The notes beneath the pieces are model-generated. The model was given only the letters and a program-made list of their open reading frames with translations, was not told where the DNA came from and did no database searches. From assembly GCF_001428005.1 (NCBI RefSeq), contig NZ_LMSB01000001.1, positions 451,896 to 498,455 on the forward strand: a stretch of DNA of 46,560 nt, read 5' to 3'. This document shows positions 15,379-22,984 of the stretch, piece by piece. This DNA is from Arthrobacter sp. Soil736 (GTDB lineage Bacteria; Actinomycetota; Actinomycetes; Actinomycetales; Micrococcaceae). Both the position numbers and the translations under genes were made by a program. Position 1 is the stretch's first letter; the number at the start of each line of letters is the position of its first letter.

Positions 15379-16371
15379 ATGCAACTCGTCCACACCGTCA
15401 GCTTTCCGGACACAGAGCTGCTGTCCCGCCTCCAGCCGCTGCCCCCGTCGTTGCGCGCGGTCGTGTGGGACCTTCGCTCGTCTCCGGACGGTGCCGGGTT
15501 GGCTGAAATCGATGCCGTCATCCTTCCCTATCTGAACGCGGGCGAGGTGCTGGGAGAGCTGCGGAATGTGCCCGGCCTCAAGTTCGTTCAAGCCCAGTCG
15601 ACGGGCTACGACGGCATCATCGAAGCTGCCGGTCCCGCCGCCGGAGTTTCCAACGCGGCAGGGGTCCACGCGGCGGCAACGGCCGAGCTCGCCGTCGGTC
15701 TCATCCTGGCTAAACTGCGGGGGATCGACGTTGCCGCGCGGGACCAGCAGGCTCGGCGCTGGCGACCGGAACGCAGGCTGTCTCTGGCAGACCGACGCGT
15801 CCTGCTGGTCGGCGTCGGCGGAATCGGCCACGAAATAGCCCGGCGGCTGGAACCCTTCGAGGTCGAGCTAACCCGGGTAGGCAGTTCTGCCAGGACTGAC
15901 GAGCACGGCCCAATCCATGGCGTGCAGGACCTCGCCCGCCTGGCCTCCAGTCACGACGTCCTGGTCACCGTTACCCCGCTGAACGACATCACACGCCACC
16001 TTGTGAACGCTGAAGTCCTGGCAGCCATGCCTGACGGCGCCCTCGTGGTCAACGTCGGGCGCGGACCCGTTGTGGACACGGACGCCCTGACGGCGGAGGT
16101 GGCCTCCGGCCGCCTGCATTGCGCACTCGACGTCGTCGACCCCGAACCCTTGCCAAAGGAACACCCGCTCTGGCAGGCCGCGAACGCGCTCATCACACCC
16201 CACATCGGCGGCAACGCCTCGGCCTTCGAGCCACGTATCCGCAAGCTGCTGGCGAAGCAGTTGGATGCCCTCGCCGAGGGCCGGGCGCCAGCCAACCTCG
16301 TCCAGGCGGGACCGTTCCAGCGGTCCGCCACCGACGGTCACGGGGACTCGTCAAAGGAGCCTCGATCATGA
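15379..16371 (+). CDS. D-isomer-specific 2-hydroxyacid dehydrogenase
   Basis: NAD(P)-dependent dehydrogenase of 330 residues. The Rossmann motif GVGGIG is at 145-150 and the catalytic triad is R228 (VGRGP), E256 (DPEPLP) and H275 (TPHIGG). It should reduce a 2-keto acid to the D-2-hydroxy acid; 2-ketogluconate reductase or glyoxylate/hydroxypyruvate reductase are the obvious candidates next to gluconokinase. It is divergent from gluconokinase, and copy 5 of the palindrome lies before it. The C-terminal 25 residues past the fold are extended and polar. Its stop TGA overlaps the ATG of the following 72-residue protein gene by four bases (ATGA). Confidence 0.88.
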   Translation: MQLVHTVSFPDTELLSRLQPLPPSLRAVVWDLRSSPDGAGLAEIDAVILPYLNAGEVLGELRNVPGLKFVQAQSTGYDGIIEAAGPAAGVSNAAGVHAAATAELAVGLILAKLRGIDVAARDQQARRWRPERRLSLADRRVLLVGVGGIGHEIARRLEPFEVELTRVGSSARTDEHGPIHGVQDLARLASSHDVLVTVTPLNDITRHLVNAEVLAAMPDGALVVNVGRGPVVDTDALTAEVASGRLHCALDVVDPEPLPKEHPLWQAANALITPHIGGNASAFEPRIRKLLAKQLDALAEGRAPANLVQAGPFQRSATDGHGDSSKEPRS

Positions 16372-16586
16372 AAAAACGGGCCTTGGTGAATTCTCGCCGC
16401 CACGAACCTCATACGGCCAAGACCGGCACCCACTGCCCGGCCCCCGCTATTTCGCGCGCAGATACCGAACACGGACAGGCGCGCGAATTTCATGAAGGAG
16501 CAGTCGTTCCCAGCGTGGATGGGCAGCCGGTGACATGGCAGCGGGAAACAGGCTCGGCTGGACTCAGGGCTGCGATCGGGCAGTGA
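16368..16586 (+). CDS. 72-residue TGTHCP-motif protein, paralogue B
   Basis: Small protein of 72 residues, paralogous to the one at 5524-5742. TGTHCP (19-24), EGAVVP (43-48) and W57 keep exactly the spacing seen there (all shifted by two). The SGVW block of paralogue A is lost here (PAIS). It is translationally coupled to the hydroxyacid dehydrogenase through an ATGA overlap and is followed at once by a strong terminator, so it closes a two-gene operon. That both copies sit directly behind a sugar-acid dehydrogenase under the same operator type suggests a shared role. The function is unknown. Confidence 0.7.
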   Translation: MKKRALVNSRRHEPHTAKTGTHCPAPAISRADTEHGQAREFHEGAVVPSVDGQPVTWQRETGSAGLRAAIGQ

Positions 16587-16622
16587 AGCGCCTCCGTTCA
16601 AGTTCATCTGAACGGAGGCGCT
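16587..16622 (+). terminator. Strong hairpin terminator after the dehydrogenase/TGTHCP operon
   Basis: A perfect 14-bp stem, AGCGCCTCCGTTCA (16587-16600) with its complement at 16609-16622, and an eight-base loop. It starts right after the stop codon at 16586. No long T-run follows, so it may act together with the convergent ABC operon on the other strand. Confidence 0.8.
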
Positions 16623-16703
16623 GTGTCTCTGATCTCTCGGTTTTCTGGTGCAGCGGTGCCTAGGGGAAGGAAACTCGCTGCACGAAGCTTTCTTCGCCGG
16701 ACT

Positions 16704-17588
16704 TTAGCCCTTTGTGGCGCCGGCCGTCAGTCCTGCTACGACGTATTTTTGCGCGAAGAGGGCAACCATCATGACCGGGACGGTGATCAGCACTGAAGCT
16801 GCCATGAGGCCGCCCCAGTCGACCGACGCGTAGGCGGTGAAGTTTGAGATCGCCACGGGCAGAGTGCGTGTCTCCTGGTTGGACAGTACAAGGGCGAACA
16901 GGAAGTTGTTCCAGCTGAAGATAAACGACAGGATCGCTGCCGTTGCGATGCCCGGGGTGGCCAGCGGCAGGGTGATTCGTGCAAAGGAACCGATGCGCGT
17001 CAGCCCGTCCACCTGTGCCGATTCCTCCAGTTCAAGCGGCATTCCTTCGAAGAAGCTGGCCAGGATTGCCACCACCAGCGGCATGGTGACGAAGATGTGG
17101 GTGAGGATAAGGACACCGTAGGACCCCACGATTCCGAGCTGGGAAAAGACGTAGTACCAGGGCACGAGCAGGCTGACGCCGGGGATGACGCGGGCGAGCA
17201 GGAGGAAAGCGGTCGCGTTGGTGACCTTGAACCGGGCGATGGCGTAGGCAGCAGGCACGCCAACCAGCAAGGCGACGGTGGTTGCACCGGCGGCGACGAT
17301 GAAGCTGTTCAGGATAAACGGCAGGAACTTCTGGGTGTTGATGACGTTGTTGTAGTTTTCCAGCGTCGGCAGGAAGTCGAACGTCCTGGCAGGGTTGGTG
17401 ATGTCCAAGCTGGTTTTGAGGGAGGCCAGGAGCATCCAGACCAGCGGAGCGACGAGCACGAAGACGACGGCGATGATGCCGAGGACCCTGAGGCCGGTCA
17501 TGATGCGTCGTGAGGTAGGCGCCTTACGCATCTTTTGGGGGACGACTGCGGCTTGAAGGGCTGGCCTTTGGGCTTGAGTGAGGCTCAT
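16704..17588 (-). CDS. ABC sugar transporter permease, MalG type
   Basis: Membrane permease of 294 residues with six predicted helices and the inner-membrane EAA loop, EESAQVDGLTRIGSFARITLPLATPGI, that contacts the ATPase. This is the second permease of a carbohydrate (CUT1) importer. The ATG at 17588 shares one base with the stop of the MalF-type gene (TGATG). The operon (hydroxyacid dehydrogenase, binding protein, two permeases) has no ATPase gene, so it probably uses a shared MsiK-like ATPase encoded elsewhere, which is common in Actinobacteria. Confidence 0.93.
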   Translation of the reverse strand: MSLTQAQRPALQAAVVPQKMRKAPTSRRIMTGLRVLGIIAVVFVLVAPLVWMLLASLKTSLDITNPARTFDFLPTLENYNNVINTQKFLPFILNSFIVAAGATTVALLVGVPAAYAIARFKVTNATAFLLLARVIPGVSLLVPWYYVFSQLGIVGSYGVLILTHIFVTMPLVVAILASFFEGMPLELEESAQVDGLTRIGSFARITLPLATPGIATAAILSFIFSWNNFLFALVLSNQETRTLPVAISNFTAYASVDWGGLMAASVLITVPVMMVALFAQKYVVAGLTAGATKG

Positions 17589-18520
17589 CAGACCCGGTTT
17601 CCTTTCTTCCGTGCCAATGCCAGAAGGGACAGCACGATGAGGATGAGCATGAAGAACAGGATCAGCAGGGCGGAGGCGCTGCCGTACTGGGAGTATTCGA
17701 AACTTTCGCCGTAGGCGAGGATGTTCAGGGTTTCGACCTCGTTGTTGGATCCGCCGCCCCTGCCCTTGGTCGTGTACAGGATGTCGAAGGTCTTGAGTGC
17801 GTCGATGGCCCGCAGCAGGACCGCGGCGATGATTGCGGGCATCAGCAGGGGTACCGTGATGTGGCGGAAGCGCTGCCAGGCGTTGGCGCCGTCGACGCGT
17901 GCGGCCTCATCCGGGTCTTCCGGCAGGGCGCCCAGGCCCGCGAGCAGGATGAGGACCATCATTGGGGTCCACTGCCAGACATCGACGAAGATCAGGGTGT
18001 TCAGGGCCTGTTCCTTGGACGAGATCCAGCCTTGGGGGCTGAGGCCAAGCCACCTCATCACTTCGTTGGCGAAGCCGATGGATGGCTCGAAGATCAGGAG
18101 CCACATCATGCCCACAGCCACGGGGGTTGCCACCAGCGGAAGCAGGATAAGGACTCGCACGAAACCCTGGCCCTTGAACGGTTTGCGCAGCATCAGTGCG
18201 ATCGCAAGCCCCAGGATCAGCTCGATGAGAATTGCGAACGTGGTGAAGTACGCGGTTCTCCCGACTGCCGGCCAGAACCGTTCAAAGTCGGTAAGCCAGT
18301 GCACGTAGTTATCCAGCCCGACGAAGTCCTTGGGCCGGTTGATGGACCCTGCCGCGTCGGTCAGGGACAGGTAGACCGTGTACCCGATCGGGAAGGCGAT
18401 CAGCACGATCACGAAGATCACGGCGGGGCTGATGAAGAGCCACTTCATGTGGCGGTCGGCCCACTGCCAGAACGGTGAGGTGGGCTTTATTTTGCGGGGG
18501 GAAATCGTGGTTGCAGTCAT
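17588..18520 (-). CDS. ABC sugar transporter permease, MalF type
   Basis: Membrane permease of about 310 residues with a polar N-terminus, six helices and the EAA loop DPDEAARVDGANAWQRFRHITVPLLMPA. It pairs with the MalG-type protein as the translocation channel for a sugar. Three in-frame starts exist: GTG at 18535, ATG at 18532 and ATG at 18520; 18520 (MTATTIS) is chosen because AAGG lies before it at a usable distance. It follows the binding-protein gene by about 78 bases. Substrate is unknown, but the operon is tied by operator sequence to kinase and isomerase genes at 26407-30476. Confidence 0.92.
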   Translation of the reverse strand: MTATTISPRKIKPTSPFWQWADRHMKWLFISPAVIFVIVLIAFPIGYTVYLSLTDAAGSINRPKDFVGLDNYVHWLTDFERFWPAVGRTAYFTTFAILIELILGLAIALMLRKPFKGQGFVRVLILLPLVATPVAVGMMWLLIFEPSIGFANEVMRWLGLSPQGWISSKEQALNTLIFVDVWQWTPMMVLILLAGLGALPEDPDEAARVDGANAWQRFRHITVPLLMPAIIAAVLLRAIDALKTFDILYTTKGRGGGSNNEVETLNILAYGESFEYSQYGSASALLILFFMLILIVLSLLALARKKGNRV

Positions 18521-18597
18521 CGTAGATTCCATCACCTTGTCAGTTGCAGGGTCTGTGGCGGGCCGGGAGGCCGGCCCGCCGCAGCCCGGAGCAACTA

Positions 18598-19890
18598 TTA
18601 CTTGGATTCCTTGTCCAGCAGTTCCTGGAACGACTTGTTGGCCGCTGTCGCGGCGGAGGCAACGTCGCCGCCTTCGATGGCGGTGACGACGGGCCCGCCC
18701 ACGAACTCGCGGGCGCGGGCCACCTGTTCCAGCTGCGGCCGGTCGTGGCCGACGCCGGTCGCGGCGATGCCCTGAACAATCTTGACCAGACCTGCCGGGA
18801 ATTTGGCAGTTGCTGTCGAATCATCCCAGGTCGACTGGCGGGGTGAGGGAACGGTGTCGCTGACCATCAGTTTCTTGAACATTTCCTCGCTCGTGGCCCA
18901 CTTGATGAAGTCGAACGCGGCGTCCTTCTTCTTGGAAAATTCGCTGACTCCGGCCACCCAGGGAACGATGTTGTACGGCTTCGAACCGGCCGGGCCGGCA
19001 GGGAACGAGCCGTAGGCCACGGTGTCGATGACGTTGCTCTTGGTCTTGTCCAGGAAGTTGTAGGCCTGGCTGTCGGCGTCCAGGTAGAAGGCCGCGTTTC
19101 CCTGGGCGAAGATGGCAGAGGCCTCAACGAAGCCCATGTTGGTGGCACCCGGAGGGCCCGCCGTCTTGAGCAGGTCGCCATAGAAGGTGTAAGCCTTCAC
19201 AGCCTCGGGGCTGTCAATGGTTGCCTTGCCGTCCTTGGCGAAGTCGCCGCCGAAGCTGTAGAGGAACGACGAGAACTGGGTCACGGACGGGACTTTCTGT
19301 CCGCGCATCGTGATGCCGTAGAAGCCCTTCGCTGGATTGTTCAGTTTGACGGTTGCGGCCTTGAGCTCATCCAGCGTCTTGGGAACTTCGATGTTGTTGG
19401 CCTTGAGGATGTCCGCCCGGTAGTACATAACGTGACGTTCCGTCATGAGGGGAATGCCGTAGATCTTCCCGTCCAGGGCGGCTGCTTCCTGTGCAGGCTT
19501 CTGGAAGTCGTCCCATTTCCAGGACGCGTCCTTTGACGTGTACCCTGTGAGGTCCGTCAGCCACTTGTTCCGCGTGAATTCCCGCATGACGTCCTGTGGC
19601 TGGTAGACCATGACGTCCGTGTCGGCGCTGCTGGCGTTCAATTTCACTTTGTACTGGTCGTTGAGCTGTTCGTTGCCGAACGTCTCAATGTTGACCTTGA
19701 TTCCGGTCTGCTTTTCGTATTCCGGCAGCAGCTTCTTGATGCCGGCCGCCCACGGGTTGTTCCCTGAAACGATGCTCAGGGAAGTCACCTTCTGCTCCTG
19801 CTGCGCGGATCCGCTGCCGCAGGCAACGGTCGACGCCGCCAGCGCAAGGCTGAGTCCGAGTCCTGCCGCCAGTCTGAGGTTCTTCTTCAT
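18598..19890 (-). CDS. ABC sugar-binding lipoprotein
   Basis: Extracellular solute-binding protein of 430 residues (family 1, MalE-like). The signal peptide MKKNLRLAAGLGLSLALAA is followed by a lipobox ending in C24, so it should be lipid-anchored outside the membrane. Typical sugar-binding-protein segments include NNPWAAGIKKLLPEYEKQTGIKV, YGIPLMTERHVMYYRADIL and GKIYGIP. AAAGGG precedes the ATG. It captures a sugar or oligosaccharide for the two downstream permeases. The hydroxyacid dehydrogenase gene lies 47 bases upstream on the same strand. Confidence 0.93.
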   Translation of the reverse strand: MKKNLRLAAGLGLSLALAASTVACGSGSAQQEQKVTSLSIVSGNNPWAAGIKKLLPEYEKQTGIKVNIETFGNEQLNDQYKVKLNASSADTDVMVYQPQDVMREFTRNKWLTDLTGYTSKDASWKWDDFQKPAQEAAALDGKIYGIPLMTERHVMYYRADILKANNIEVPKTLDELKAATVKLNNPAKGFYGITMRGQKVPSVTQFSSFLYSFGGDFAKDGKATIDSPEAVKAYTFYGDLLKTAGPPGATNMGFVEASAIFAQGNAAFYLDADSQAYNFLDKTKSNVIDTVAYGSFPAGPAGSKPYNIVPWVAGVSEFSKKKDAAFDFIKWATSEEMFKKLMVSDTVPSPRQSTWDDSTATAKFPAGLVKIVQGIAATGVGHDRPQLEQVARAREFVGGPVVTAIEGGDVASAATAANKSFQELLDKESK

Positions 19891-19937
19891 TGAATTTCCC
19901 TTTCGGATTTATGGTGCAAAGTTGTGGTCCAGCGGTG

Positions 19938-20945
19938 TTAGAGCGCGCTTACCCGTGGTTGGTTGCGCAGGTTCTGCGGTTCACTTCCGGTAAAGACGTC
20001 GATGATCGCTTGGGCCGTGACGAGTCCGACGGTTCTGTAGGCCTCGACGGTGTCCGCGGCGGCGTGGGTTGTGGCCAGAACGTTGTCCAAACCCAGAAGG
20101 GGGTTGTCCGGTGAAACGGGCTCCGATTCCCACACGTCCAGGGCTGCACCTGCGATCTGTCCTGACTGCAGCGCCTGGAAGAGGGCAGTTTCGTCCACGA
20201 GCCCGCCGCGGCTGGTGTTGATCAGCACGGCATGCGGCTTCATGAGTGCGAGGGCTTTTGCGTTGATCATGTGGTGCGTATCCGGTGTGTGCGGGGCATG
20301 GACACTGATAAGGTCCGCGCGGGCCATCACCTCGTCGAACGGCACAATCTCGACACCCAGCGCCTTGGCCGCTTCGGCATCGGCGTAGGGGTCACTGGCG
20401 ATGATCCGGGTATCAAAGCCGGAGATCCTGCGGGCCACGAGGCGGGCAATGGCGCCGAAGCCCACCAGTCCGAGGGTCTTTCCGCACAGTTCCGATCCCG
20501 TGTACCGGTCCCAGCGGCCGCCGCGGATGTCCTTGTCCATGACGGCGATCTTGCGCTGAAGCGAGATCAGCATTCCGACGGCAAGTTCGGCCACGGCATT
20601 GGCGTTCCCGCCCGGGACATTGGAAACAAACGTGCCGTTGGCGGCGGCGGCATCGAGGTCCAGGTTGTCCAGCCCCACGCCAAGCCGGCCAATCGCGCGG
20701 AGGTTCGGTGCGAGGCTCAGGACCTGCTCGTTCCAGAGCTCCACTCCGGCCACTGCGCCGTGGATCTGGCCCAGATACGGCAGCATGTCCTCGAATGTGT
20801 AAGGCCGTTCGCCGGGGTTTTCGATGAGCGAGAACCCGGCGTCGAGAAGCAGCTTCCGACCGTCAGGGCACAGCTCGGCATATCTGACCGGTCCGATCAG
20901 GATGCTCTTGCCGGCACCGACGGGACCTGTTTGTGGGGCGGTCAT
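19938..20945 (-). CDS. 2-hydroxyacid dehydrogenase (phosphoglycerate-dehydrogenase-like)
   Basis: Dehydrogenase of 335 residues. The N-terminal substrate domain carries RLGVGLDNLDLDAA and PGGNANAVAELAVGM. The Rossmann motif GFGAIA lies at 162-167, and the catalytic residues are R246 (TSRGGLVDE), E275 (WESEPV) and H294. It lacks the C-terminal ACT domain of serine-pathway SerA. Together with its place between a GntR regulator and sugar ABC genes, this argues for a sugar-acid or 2-keto-acid substrate. The ribosome binding site AGGAGAG is clear. Second gene of the operon beginning at 21702. Confidence 0.88.
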   Translation of the reverse strand: MTAPQTGPVGAGKSILIGPVRYAELCPDGRKLLLDAGFSLIENPGERPYTFEDMLPYLGQIHGAVAGVELWNEQVLSLAPNLRAIGRLGVGLDNLDLDAAAANGTFVSNVPGGNANAVAELAVGMLISLQRKIAVMDKDIRGGRWDRYTGSELCGKTLGLVGFGAIARLVARRISGFDTRIIASDPYADAEAAKALGVEIVPFDEVMARADLISVHAPHTPDTHHMINAKALALMKPHAVLINTSRGGLVDETALFQALQSGQIAGAALDVWESEPVSPDNPLLGLDNVLATTHAAADTVEAYRTVGLVTAQAIIDVFTGSEPQNLRNQPRVSAL

Positions 20946-21003
20946 TTTTCTCTCCTAGCATGGTGGTTCTGGACGTCCGCGTCTGCGCGGAAGTCGGCGG
21001 GAT

Positions 21004-21702
21004 TCAGGAGTGCTGAAAGTGTGGCCGGGGCGTCGCGGCGCGACCCTCCGCGTTCATTGCGCTGAGGAACAGGTTCCTGGTTCCTTGGAGGTGGCGTCCT
21101 ATTGCACGGCGTGCCTTCTCCTCGTCCCCCGAGCGGAAGATCCGAAGGAGTTCTTCGTGCGAGGCGACGGCGGCGTCCAGGTCATCGGGTGATTTGTTGG
21201 ACAGCTGCAGAATTGCGGTGAAGGTTTTCTCGTACAGGCCCCACACGTGCTGGACCCGGCGGTGGCCGGAGATGGCATAAATGCCTCCGTGGAATGCCAT
21301 GTCGGCGACGGCGAAGTCGCGGGAGTTCCGTCGATCGGCGGCAACGCGCATGCCGTCGATCAGAGTCTCCATGTGGGCCCAGTCCGCCGGGACTGCCGAG
21401 CGGATGGCCGTCACCGCCGCCAGCGATTCGATGGCTCCGCGCAGGCTCAAGAGTTCTTCGATATCGCGGTCGGTAAGCCCCACCACGAGCGTTCCCCGTT
21501 TGAGCGAGAGGACAAGGCCCTCGTCCTCAAGCTCCCGCAAGGCCTCGCGCACAGGTCCACGGCTGACGCCGTACTCGGCGGCCAACGCACCTTCGACAAG
21601 ATGCGTGTCGGCCCGCAGGGAGCGGCTGAGGATGCGCAGGCGAAGATCGGCGGCGACCTGGCAGCCCAAGCTGGGCTGCCGGATAGGCTGCACTCTTTCC
21701 AC
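21004..21702 (-). CDS. GntR/FCD-family regulator 1
   Basis: Regulator of 232 residues: winged-helix domain (LVEGALAAEYGVSRGPVREALRELEDEGLV) followed by an FCD ligand domain. The FCD domain keeps the metal-binding Asp/His pattern (ADMAFHGGIY, SHEELL, RHLQGTRNLF). GTG at 21702 is chosen because AAGGAG lies six bases upstream; longer versions run into the operator and terminator. The palindrome at 21743-21757 is about 40 bases before it, suggesting autoregulation. It heads the operon containing the hydroxyacid dehydrogenase and the ABC importer. Paralogous to the regulator at 25559-26239. Confidence 0.9.
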   Translation of the reverse strand: MERVQPIRQPSLGCQVAADLRLRILSRSLRADTHLVEGALAAEYGVSRGPVREALRELEDEGLVLSLKRGTLVVGLTDRDIEELLSLRGAIESLAAVTAIRSAVPADWAHMETLIDGMRVAADRRNSRDFAVADMAFHGGIYAISGHRRVQHVWGLYEKTFTAILQLSNKSPDDLDAAVASHEELLRIFRSGDEEKARRAIGRHLQGTRNLFLSAMNAEGRAATPRPHFQHS

Positions 21703-21715
21703 CCAAAGCTCCTTT

Positions 21716-21743
21716 GCTAACCAAAAACCGCTAACCAAAAACC
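21716..21743. repeat. Two tandem 14-bp direct repeats in the GntR 1 leader
   Basis: GCTAACCAAAAACC occurs twice in perfect tandem (21716-21729, 21730-21743), then runs into the operator-like GTTTACCGTTAACG. Each unit resembles a degenerate operator half-site (TAACC). It lies between the operator and the GTG start, so it is transcribed as leader or is part of the promoter. Confidence 0.8.
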
Positions 21744-21757
21744 GTTTACCGTTAACG
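21743..21757. promoter_or_regulatory. GntR operator-like palindrome before GntR 1
   Basis: CGTTTAC-C-GTTAACG, one mismatch from the perfect form CGTTAAC-N-GTTAACG seen at 25399 and 26338. About 40 bases before the GntR 1 start. Confidence 0.72.
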
Positions 21758-21793
21758 AAACTGTATAGGAGGACTTTGTGAAGCGCAACACAC

Positions 21794-21831
21794 AAAAAAG
21801 CGCCGCCCCTCCCCAGCGGGAGCGGCGGCGC
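21794..21831 (-). terminator. Rho-independent terminator of the aldolase/MHS/sialidase-fold operon
   Basis: GC-rich stem GCGCCGCC (21800-21807) paired with GGCGGCGC (21824-21831), extended by a CCTCCC/GGGAG inner pairing. Read on the minus strand it is followed by six T (21794-21799). It lies 29 bases past the stop of the gene at 21860 and insulates that operon from the GntR 1 promoter. Confidence 0.88.
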
Positions 21832-21859
21832 CATGAGTGCCGTGCCGGCACAAGACGGC

Positions 21860-22984
21860 CTAAACGTTCAGATGACTGATTGGAATGGAAGCAGCTACGA
21901 TCCCCCTGCGTTGCCAGGAGTATGACACCACGAGACGGTCACCGGAGACGGTGAGGGTGGGATACGAGTATTCACCCTGTCCTGTCGTGACCACGCCGGA
22001 AGCTGCCGCGGCCCCTGGCCTCAGCCCACCGCCGTCGGTCGGCACCGGTCCGTCTCCGATCGGAGTTGTCCCGTCGTCAACCGTGACCGCGTATGCCCAG
22101 GTTTCGCCGTCGTCGTGTGAGATGGAGAGGCCCAACGGGCATCGTGGTCCCCAGTCGCCGTCCACGGGATTGTGCGCGCAGACCAGCCGGCCATCGGGAA
22201 GCACGGCTACATCCAGCCCGCTGTTGTTGTTCGGCAGGCCCACCGGCCGTGCCTCGCCGAACACCATTTCCCCGGCATCGCTGCCCCCGGCAGACCGGCT
22301 GAGGAAAGCACTGCCTTCACTGCTCCGGCACAGCAGGCTGATGCCGCCCCGTCGGTCTTTCCACAGCGAGGGCTGGATGATTCCGGCGCCACGCAGCCGG
22401 TCCCGGTCAAGGGGCACCGGCACTGCTGTCCAGGAGCGCCCCGAGTCATCGCTGATGTCCACGAAGGCGGTCCAGGCGGTCTCTCCCGGCGCGTCCCCCC
22501 AGGCCTCGAGCGAAGACGGTGCAAACCAGCGGCGCCCCACCGCGAGCGGTTGGTTCTTGACCGGACCCCTGCCGCCGGCGTCGCCGGGTACCAGCTCTGC
22601 GGCCGGCGACCAGGTAACTCCGTTGTCGGTGGACGTGCGGTAGTACGTCTGCCAGGCGGAGATCAGCGGCCCCTTCTTGTAGAACAGCCACAGCAAGCCG
22701 TCCGGATCGTGGGCAAGGACGGGATTCCAGTGAGCCACGTCCTCGCCTTCATCGACGCAGACCGGGGCGCCCCATGTGACCAGGTCGGGGGACGTTGAGA
22801 GCCAGATGTGGTTATCGGGCGTGCCCTCGGCTGTTCCGGCGAAGAAGGCAACGAGGAACCGGGGTCCGGACGCGATGATGGTTGAGGCGTGGCATTGGGT
22901 CCAGGCGGGGTTGTCCACTGTAACGAAGCTGCGGGTCACATGTTCGCTGACCCGTGGGAAGGCCGAAGGGAGCACCTCTGGCAT
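21860..22984 (-). CDS. Sialidase-fold (Asp-box/BNR) protein, no signal peptide
   Basis: Protein of 374 residues with a six-bladed propeller look. Three Asp-box motifs of the S-x-D-x-G-x-T-W type are visible: STDNGVTW, SDDSGRSW and SHDDGETW. The segment PNNNSGLDVAVLPDGRLVCAHNP is typical of exo-sialidase-like family members in catabolic operons. No signal peptide or sorting signal is seen, so it should be cytoplasmic, unlike classical secreted sialidases. The ATG at 22984 shares one base with the MHS transporter stop (TGATG). It may be a glycosidase or lyase acting on an imported sugar; true sialidase activity is not supported, since I cannot identify the arginine triad. Confidence 0.82.
   Translation of the reverse strand: MPEVLPSAFPRVSEHVTRSFVTVDNPAWTQCHASTIIASGPRFLVAFFAGTAEGTPDNHIWLSTSPDLVTWGAPVCVDEGEDVAHWNPVLAHDPDGLLWLFYKKGPLISAWQTYYRTSTDNGVTWSPAAELVPGDAGGRGPVKNQPLAVGRRWFAPSSLEAWGDAPGETAWTAFVDISDDSGRSWTAVPVPLDRDRLRGAGIIQPSLWKDRRGGISLLCRSSEGSAFLSRSAGGSDAGEMVFGEARPVGLPNNNSGLDVAVLPDGRLVCAHNPVDGDWGPRCPLGLSISHDDGETWAYAVTVDDGTTPIGDGPVPTDGGGLRPGAAAASGVVTTGQGEYSYPTLTVSGDRLVVSYSWQRRGIVAASIPISHLNV

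Noticed and set aside
21860..22984. Secreted sialidase for host or glycan attack
   Set aside because: No signal peptide or anchor is seen, and I could not identify the sialidase arginine triad.
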